NCBI GenBank assembly: GCA_045808425.1
Contig: JBJMFM010000212.1
Coordinates: forward strand, 1 to 10,723
Direction: 5' to 3'
Origin: JAFAQB01 sp045808425
GTDB lineage: Archaea; Thermoproteota; Nitrososphaeria; Nitrososphaerales; Nitrososphaeraceae
DNA: 10,723 nucleotides
The translations under genes were made by a program, and so were the position numbers. The notes under the pieces are model-generated. The model made no database searches and was not told the DNA's origin. It saw nothing but the letters and a program-made list of their open reading frames with translations. Shown one piece after another: positions 6,415 to 10,723 of this stretch. How positions within the stretch are numbered: position 1 is the stretch's first letter; each line of letters opens with the position of its first letter.

Positions 6415-7438
6415 ATGAATAAAGGTGTATTCGGTGTACACCACGTTACAGCTATAACTAGCGATCCACAAAGAAACGTAGATTTTTATGCCAATACCTT
6501 GGGACTTCGGTTTGTAAAACTTACAGTAAATCACGATGACCCTACTTCCTACCATCTTTATTATGGTGATGAGATTGGGCATCCAGGTACATTCTTACTT
6601 TTTTTCATTGGCCAAATATACCAAGAGGGCATCGAGGAACAGGTGAAGTATCAGCAGTATCGTTTCTTATCCCTGAGAATTCAATAAGCTATTGGATGGA
6701 TAGATTTAAGGATAAAAAATAGAGTTTCGTGGACCGGAAAAACGCTTTGAAAGCGAACAAGTAATAACATTTCATGATCCAGATGGACTAGAACTGGAAC
6801 TTGTATCTCACAAGTCTGCTGAAGAGAGAACTGCTAATATCTGGATAGAAGGTCCAATTCCTATTGAACATGCTATAAGAGGCTTTTATTCTGTTACACT
6901 ATCAGAAGAGGGGTATGAACGTACCGCTTCTGTTTTAACAGATGAGCTTGGGTTTATTCTTACACGTCAAGATGGAAGTCGCTTCCGATATGAAATTTCT
7001 ATTGAAGCGTCTTCTTCTAAAGAGGAAAAAGAAGAAAAACCAAGAGGTGCTAATATTGTTGATGTTCTTTGTCTTCCTTAGAGATGGCAGGCCGCTATAG
7101 GAATTGGGTCAGTACATCATGTCGCTTGGCGTACACCTACTGATCAACAACAAAAAGTGTTGCGCAAAAATATAGTCCAAGCTGGATTAAATGCAATTCC
7201 TGTAATTGACCGGGTGTACTTTCATTCTGTGTATTTCCGCGAACCTGGTGGAGTACTTTTTGAAATTGCTACCAATCCACCAGGATTTTTAATAGATGAA
7301 AAAGCCAAGGATCTGGGCACACATCTTATGCTTCCACCTTGGCTTGAGTCTATGCGAAATGAGCTTGAAAAAGTTCTACTCCAGATACATCTGCCTATGA
7401 AAGAAAAAGTGCGAGGACAAGTGTTAAACAGAGAATAA
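6415..7438 (+). pseudogene. Ring-cleaving (MhqO-like) VOC dioxygenase, broken by two frameshifts and one stop
   Basis: A glyoxalase/VOC-fold dioxygenase of about 341 codons if repaired, the family's usual length. Intact members cleave aromatic rings such as hydroquinones and use a metal held by His and Glu. The start MNKGVFGVHHVTAITSDPQR and DFYANTLGLRFVKLTVNHDD are textbook. The frame then needs one extra T in a T7 run (about 6599-6605), giving WPNIPRGHRGTGEVSA and IPENSISYWMDRFK. Next it needs one extra A in an A6 run (6714-6719), giving FRGPEKRF, DPDGLELELV and HAIRGFYSVTLSEEGYERTA. A TAG (7079-7081) then interrupts VDVLCLP-x-RWQAAIGIG, after which SVHHVAWRTPTD, YFHSVYFREPGGVLFEIATN and PPGFLID follow. 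Both metal-site copies (VHH..E) remain. The frameshifts could be sequencing errors; the in-frame TAG is less easily explained that way. A GGAG-like element lies 13 nt before ATG 6415. Confidence 0.85.
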
Positions 7439-7469
7439 TAATCTGATAATAAAGGAAATTAAAACGAAA

Positions 7470-7705
7470 ATGGAAAGAAGAAAACTGAACTTGGTTTCAT
7501 CCACCATTTCATGCCTCCAAAAAATAAAGCAAGTGAGGTGACAACAAGAACCGATGAAGGAGAAACAGAAGGAAAAGCGTTTACAGCTTTCCTTTTACTT
7601 CATGGTAATGGAGGAAACGAAGATGATCTAATTCCATTATCATACGAGCTAGATAAGAGAGCAGCAACACTAAGTCCAAGAGGAAAAGTATTAGATCCGA
7701 AATAA
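7470..7705 (+). pseudogene. Carboxylesterase/phospholipase (MhqD-like), N-terminal fragment
   Basis: The N-terminal quarter of an alpha/beta-hydrolase of the phospholipase/carboxylesterase family, 31 bp after the dioxygenase stop. Visible motifs are LGFIHHFMPPK, then AFTAFLLLHGNGGNEDDLIP (oxyanion-hole HGxGG) and a LSPRGKVL segment. The frame then stops at 7703 after KVLDPK, where full-length relatives continue for well over 100 residues with the catalytic Ser (GxSxG), Asp and His, all absent here. The natural start is probably ATG 7470, but one A seems to be missing just after it, so that the ATG frame and the conserved frame differ by one. The dioxygenase-esterase order matches the MhqO-MhqD pairs known in bacteria for quinone detoxification. 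This copy cannot be catalytic. Confidence 0.78.
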
Positions 7706-7880
7706 TGTCATTGAAGTAAAGGACAATGTTACTATGCAGCGGAATGCATCGAAGGGCCCTGTCAATAGATGATAACGTCCATAGAAAAGCAAAATTTAAA
7801 ATATTAGCTAACAGAGAATCTTCATCATAGCAACCAAATTTCCATTTATCGCAAATGAGTTTAGCGGGGTAGTAGCAGGT
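7706..7880. other. Intergenic stretch between esterase remnant and repeat copy C
   Basis: Nothing is firmly identified. A short plus-strand frame (NNVIEVKDNVTMQRNASKG) follows the esterase stop and may be part of the lost downstream gene or chance. The minus strand has an open frame through here that runs on antisense to the esterase fragment and the repeat. Confidence 0.4.
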
Positions 7881-8022
7881 TTGCATTATACTGTTAAGCG
7901 TAAAAATGGAACACCTCCTTAAGACCATGCATGAGAAATGGAACATTTGAGCTCAGACATGGAACAACATCAAGATCAATAAGTGCAATGGCGAAGAGAC
8001 AAAGTACAGGAGCTTTGCAGCA
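7881..8022 (+). repeat. Repeat copy C: leader plus truncated HTH-gene start
   Basis: It shares GCATTATACTGTTAAGCG (7883-7900), the ATGGAACA boxes at 7906, 7938 and 7959, and the coding segment up to QELCS. Spacings of the boxes (32 and 21 bp) are the same as in A, B and D. Similarity to the full copies fades near 8022. The outer leader block (ATGATAAAGCTAAG) is not clear in this copy. Confidence 0.8.
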
Positions 8023-8090
8023 ATGTTTACGAAGAACAGAAATTCACAGTTCAGGTATTACGAGACATTGTAAAGAGTAACACGTACTAA
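7938..8090 (+). pseudogene. Broken MEHLSS-type HTH gene (copy C)
   Basis: It starts MEHLSSDMEQHQDQ and hits a TAA at 7980-7982 where the intact copies have a Gln-rich stretch. Reading on in the same frame gives VQWRRDKVQELCS, clearly the family sequence, then diverged residues (NVYEEQKFTVQVLR), and stops at 8088. The HTH recognition helix and the rest are missing. The preserved mini-ORF upstream (7906-7950, MEHLLKTMHEKWNI) shows the leader is better kept than the gene. Confidence 0.78.
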
Positions 8091-8108
8091 AATGGATTCA
8101 TCGAGTAT

Positions 8109-9041
8109 TTACGACTGCACTAGAGATCGAGCCAATAAGAATAGGTTTCTCTTTCTTTCACTTAATCTTCTAACGGAATATGGAAGCCATTCGTCGCCAT
8201 AAGGTATATACTCTGCAACTCTAAATCCTTCTTCAACTAACTCGCTCTTTAATTCATCCCGAATACCCTTTAGAAATTCAAATTCGAAATTTTTTATACC
8301 GATTTTGGCTGTCTTTGATAGTTTAATTGCATATTCAATTAGCTTGGAGTCATGAGTTGCGACAGCAAATTTAAGAGCATTATCAACTTCGTTATTGTTC
8401 ATATAATTACGACTAAATAGCATTTCCAATAATTTAATGTAGTTTGCATTAATCTCCTCATGATGTACAAATGCAATTTGTTCATTCTCGTGATACGCTC
8501 CCTTGACTAGTCTCACTTTGGCACCTACTTCCATTAGATGTAAAAGATCACTTGCACTACGCCTGAGTGCAGACTGGAGGACCACTCCTATTTCGGGATA
8601 ATGAGCAAAGAGTTCTAAGTATAGCATTAATGTATCGTCTGTATACTTGGAAGACTCCATATCAATCCAGACAAATACGCGAAACTTCATTGCTCCATTG
8701 ATAATAGCTTTCAGTTTTTTCAGACATAATTCATAGCTAATACACAAGCCAAGTTGCGAAGGCTTAACAGATATGCATCCATCAATTTGGTCTGCATGCA
8801 GTCGTTCTAATAGATCAGAATATTCTTTCGTTGTTCGATTTATCCTTTCCTCTTCAGTATTATCTTCACCAAGGTAATTCAAAATTGCTTTTTGTCCTTT
8901 CATATTGCAGCTTTTGGCCGCGATAAGAGCATCTTCCATATCCTGACCTGCCGCCCACTTTTTCACCAATCTCGTAAGTAGCCGTTCCATTAGTAAATAA
9001 TTATGAGTATGTGAATGCCCAAGTTGATTATCTATATTCAT
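8109..9041 (-). CDS. Proline dehydrogenase (single-domain, FAD-dependent)
   Basis: 310 aa from ATG 9041, or 293 aa from the in-frame ATG at 8990 (MERLLTRLVKKWAAG), which matches the usual family start better. It oxidises proline to pyrroline-5-carboxylate with FAD as cofactor and feeds electrons to the respiratory chain. The barrel motifs are in order: ISVKPSQLGL (90-99), FVWIDMESS (123-131), VVLQSALRRS, VRLVKGAYHE (176-185), VATHDSKLIE (227-236), FEFLKGIRDEL (254-264), and the C-terminal substrate/FAD signature YGDEWLPYSVRRLSER (281-296). The size is the monofunctional type, without the pyrroline-5-carboxylate dehydrogenase or DNA-binding domains of bacterial PutA. The partner dehydrogenase gene is not in the window. 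A TATA-like ATAAAGTATAT lies about 40 bp before ATG 9041. The end faces repeat copy C. Confidence 0.92.
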   Translation of the reverse strand: MNIDNQLGHSHTHNYLLMERLLTRLVKKWAAGQDMEDALIAAKSCNMKGQKAILNYLGEDNTEEERINRTTKEYSDLLERLHADQIDGCISVKPSQLGLCISYELCLKKLKAIINGAMKFRVFVWIDMESSKYTDDTLMLYLELFAHYPEIGVVLQSALRRSASDLLHLMEVGAKVRLVKGAYHENEQIAFVHHEEINANYIKLLEMLFSRNYMNNNEVDNALKFAVATHDSKLIEYAIKLSKTAKIGIKNFEFEFLKGIRDELKSELVEEGFRVAEYIPYGDEWLPYSVRRLSERKRNLFLLARSLVQS

Positions 9042-9121
9042 TCAAGCATATCTACAGCTATCATAAGCAGAAGTGAGCCATATACTTTATTAGTACCTTG
9101 CCTACCAATACGTTAATACTA

Positions 9122-9480
9122 TCATACATTTTTCTCCTTTATTCTGATATTCTTAAATGAAACATGTGAGTCTGCATCATGATTTTGAATTCCAATATAT
9201 CCTTCAGTATTCCTATTGTCTGTGAATTCTGGCATTACCTTTTCACCATTTAAGGTAACGCTATATTTTTGACCTTTTACTTCTATCTCAAAGGTATTCC
9301 ATTGACCTACTGGTTTCCAACCGATAGCATTACAATGAATGCCTTGTCCTTAAACATCATTTCAATGTGCCATTTCAATGTATAATTTCCTGTAGTTATA
9401 AACACTGCCACTATACTAGTGTCATCGTGGACAAGTTCCTAGAAATGCTGCATAATGTGTTCCAGCTTTATAGTTTTGAT
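9122..9480 (-). pseudogene. Relic of a DUF1080 (3-keto-disaccharide hydrolase-like) domain protein
   Basis: The last 70 or so codons read cleanly on the minus strand: GWKPVGQWNTFEIEVKGQ, YSVTLNGEKVMPEF, NTEGYIGIQNHDADSHVSFK, NIRIKE, ending at a TGA at 9124-9122. This is the C-terminal half of a DUF1080 jelly-roll domain. Reading further upstream in the same frame gives GQGIHCNAI after a TAA, then SGSVYNYRK, again DUF1080-like, but split by stops at about 9352, 9363 and 9416-9424. An earlier segment, KAGTHYAAFLGTCPR, may belong to it too. No start codon or signal peptide remains. Intact members are usually secreted glycan-binding or hydrolytic proteins. It is probably non-functional; the exact left end is uncertain. 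Confidence 0.65.
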
Positions 9481-9499
9481 GATATACGACAGATAAAGC

Positions 9500-9689
9500 T
9501 AAAAAACTGAACTGCGTAATATTTATGAGGCAAAAAGCTGAACAATTAGAAACGGTGCAAGTCTAGGTTATTGAGATGAAGGTCTAGAGGCAAGTCAAAC
9601 AGAAAATAGCACTTCATTTACAACTAAAGGCTTCAATTAGCTCTAACATGCAATATCTATGCAATCAGGCACTAACTTGTGTCCCAACC
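9500..9689 (+). pseudogene. Possible relic of a coiled-coil protein
   Basis: The plus strand gives LRNIYEAK, then (after a one-base frame change at an A-run near 9536) AEQLETVQV, VIEMKV and RQVKQKIALHLQLKA, interrupted by TAG codons at 9564 and 9585. The pieces are helix-like and line up as one heptad-rich protein if the stops are repaired. I do not recognise a family and rate this as tentative. Confidence 0.25.
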
Positions 9690-9769
9690 AGCAAAACGAT
9701 ATAGCTAACTAATTCCAATATAGTATTAAGCGTGAAAATGGAACACCTTCTTAAAATCATGCACAGGAA
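9690..9769 (+). repeat. Repeat copy D leader
   Basis: 80 bp before the HTH gene at 9770, matching copies A-C: GCAAAACGATATAGCTAA, ATAGTATTAAGCGTGAAA, the ATGGAACA box at 9738, and ATCATGCACAGGAAATGGAACA. The mini-ORF (9738-9782) reads MEHLLKIMHRKWNI and ends 13 nt inside the HTH gene in another frame. Confidence 0.85.
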
Positions 9770-9782
9770 ATGGAACATTTGA
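9738..9782 (+). CDS. Conserved upstream mini-ORF (14 aa) in repeat leader D
   Basis: Fourteen codons, MEHLLKIMHRKWNI, overlapping the first 13 nt of the HTH gene. Equivalent frames are at 585-629 (MEHPLKIMHRKWNI), 3827-3859 (MKHLLRILHR, shorter) and 7906-7950 (MEHLLKTMHEKWNI). Between copies the changes are mostly synonymous or conservative, which hints that the peptide or its translation matters. It could be a leader peptide that couples or represses translation of the main gene, or simply a duplicate of the gene's own 5' end (both begin MEHL). No clear Shine-Dalgarno precedes it, and if transcription starts downstream of it, it is not translated. Confidence 0.35.
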   Translation: MEHLLKIMHRKWNI

Positions 9783-10282
9783 GCTCGGCTATGGAACAGC
9801 AACAAGAACAGCAGCAAGAACAAGTACAATGGAGAAAAGATAAAGTACAAGAGCTTTGTAGCAAAGGATACAGTCAAAGAGAGATATCTCAGATATTGCA
9901 AGTTGGATTAGCTACTGTTAATAGAGATGTATCGTATTTGAGGAATGAAGCTAAATCCAATATCAAAAAATACATTGACGAAAGACTGCCCGAAGAGTAT
10001 GAGAAATGTCGTATAGGACTAAATGCAATTACAAAGGAAGCTTGGAATACAGCTCAAAATACAGAAGATAAAAGAGAAAAGATACAGGCATTATCTTTGG
10101 CTAAGGAGTGCTATTCAATGAAGCTAGAGCTGCTTACCAATGCTACTGTAGTAGATGATGCCATTGGGTTTGTATCTACAAAATCTAAAGATAAGGCGAA
10201 CATAAAATCAGCTGTTGAAGACGATAAAGAAGTCCCTTGCCGGTGTATACAACACAGGTTCTTGGCCCTAAATATTAGTTAG
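9770..10282 (+). CDS. MEHLSS-type helix-turn-helix protein (copy D)
   Basis: 170 aa, paralogue of the protein at 3859. The N-terminus is more Gln-rich (MEQQQEQQQEQ). The HTH (DKVQELCSKGYSQREISQIL, QVGLATVNRDVSYLR) and the helical core (KKYIDERLPEEYEKC, LNAITKEAWNTA, ALSLAKECYSMKLELLTNAT) are nearly unchanged. The two proteins part ways after about residue 140. Instead of the acidic tail ending TINQVF, this copy ends DDKEVPCRCIQHRFLALNIS. The last 14 codons look unlike the family, as if the gene ran into unrelated DNA near 10235 and stopped by chance. The core is intact and probably functional. The start at 9770 is preferred because the copy-B gene starts at the same place; a second in-frame Met is at 9791. 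Function unknown. Confidence 0.82.
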   Translation: MEHLSSAMEQQQEQQQEQVQWRKDKVQELCSKGYSQREISQILQVGLATVNRDVSYLRNEAKSNIKKYIDERLPEEYEKCRIGLNAITKEAWNTAQNTEDKREKIQALSLAKECYSMKLELLTNATVVDDAIGFVSTKSKDKANIKSAVEDDKEVPCRCIQHRFLALNIS

Positions 10283-10379
10283 TCATTAGTCATTTTGAAT
10301 CGTATAGCAGTGTTCATTTCTACATTCGTTAAGCAACTCTCTGAGGTTTCCTATGTTTCAGTAATGATGTGTTGTAGTT

Positions 10380-10723
10380 TCAACTTGTTATTTCATTTAT
10401 CATTTTTATCAGCTCTTCGTTTTCAATTGGTTTTTGAATAAATTGATTTTCCTTTAAATTACTAAATACATCTATAAATACTCGTGCTGTTAGAAAACAT
10501 ACCTTAACTTTATTATCTATCTTTTTGATTTCTCTATATAATTCCAAGCCATTCATTTTTTGCATTTTAATATCAAGAATCAAAACATCGTACAAATCCT
10601 TTCTAAAATTTTCCAATGCCAAGAAAGAATCATTGAAGGTATGAACTACAAATCCATTGTCTTCTAAAACCGTCGTTAATGTTAAACAAGTGTCAGATTC
10701 ATCGTCTACAACGAAGATTCTCT
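10380..10723 (-). CDS. CheY-like response regulator receiver (cut by window edge)
   Basis: 113 codons of a receiver domain; its first few residues lie beyond the right edge. The visible start RIFVVDDE supplies the acidic pocket, VLILDIKMQKMNG the phospho-acceptor Asp, VCFLTA the conserved Thr, and FIQKPIENEEL the conserved Lys. The protein ends directly after the domain (MINEITS), so it is a single-domain regulator of the CheY type unless an N-terminal extension lies outside the window. It receives phosphate from a histidine kinase and signals by protein-protein contact. The kinase at 838 is a conceivable partner but lies 7.4 kb away and nothing links them. Codon use is very AT-rich, like the neighbours. 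Confidence 0.88.
   Translation of the reverse strand, partial: RIFVVDDESDTCLTLTTVLEDNGFVVHTFNDSFLALENFRKDLYDVLILDIKMQKMNGLELYREIKKIDNKVKVCFLTARVFIDVFSNLKENQFIQKPIENEELIKMINEITS

Noticed and set aside
6241..6582. Minus-strand open frame with hydrophobic segment
   Set aside because: It overlaps the well-supported dioxygenase N-terminus on the other strand and shows no recognised motif. A relic in the 6241-6414 part cannot be excluded.
7079..7081. TAG in the dioxygenase as a recoded (readthrough or pyrrolysine) codon
   Set aside because: The histidine kinase uses TAG as its normal stop, and the same gene has two frameshifts, so plain decay is simpler.
1..10723. CRISPR array, tRNA or rRNA genes
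   Set aside because: No regularly spaced short repeats and no cloverleaf or rRNA-like blocks were seen on reading; the four repeats are kilobases apart.

Overview
The window looks like chromosomal DNA of a soil ammonia-oxidising archaeon of the Nitrososphaerales, most likely low-GC and Ca. Nitrosocosmicus-like. The clues are an archaeal ATP-dependent DNA ligase N-terminus, a Nitrososphaera-type soluble histidine kinase with repeated sensor modules, an archaeal-style proline dehydrogenase, an SPFH protein, AT-rich composition with archaeal TATA-like boxes, and loose gene packing with many relics. This placement rests on remembered family resemblance, not on a search.

Layout from left to right: (1) 1-307, minus strand, the start of a DNA ligase. 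(2) 536-655, a truncated copy (A) of a repeat. (3) 838-2994, a soluble histidine kinase. (4) 3096-3664, a divergent pair made of a 50-aa Cys-x-Cys small protein with a strong Shine-Dalgarno and a PadR-type regulator, separated by a long inverted repeat that overlaps the promoters. (5) 3780-4407, a full copy (B) of a repeat that encodes a helix-turn-helix protein. (6) 4676-5623, an SPFH/prohibitin-like membrane protein. (7) 5624-6414, a long gene-poor stretch with two good inverted repeats and a possible gene relic. (8) 6415-7705, a decayed pair of a ring-cleaving (MhqO-like) dioxygenase and a carboxylesterase (MhqD-like). (9) 7881-8090, a broken copy (C) of the repeat. (10) 8109-9041, minus strand, proline dehydrogenase. 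(11) 9122-9480, minus strand, relics of a DUF1080-type domain, followed by a possible relic on the plus strand. (12) 9690-10282, a second full copy (D) of the repeat gene. (13) 10380-10723, minus strand, a CheY-like receiver cut by the window edge.

The most distinctive signal is the four-copy repeat. A leader of about 80 bp is followed by the start of an HTH gene beginning MEHLSS; two copies keep the whole gene and two keep only its 5' end. Inside the leader all copies share an upstream mini-ORF (MEHLLKIMHRKWNI or close variants, shorter in copy B). They also share three ATGGAACA-like boxes at a constant spacing of 32 and 21 bp. This looks like a dispersed, self-similar gene family with a conserved, possibly autoregulatory, 5' control region. 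Its function is unknown.

The signalling genes (kinase, PadR, receiver) are not in one operon and nothing in the sequence links them. The decayed genes, including several one-base losses in A/T runs, show either active gene loss or residual sequencing error in parts of the region.
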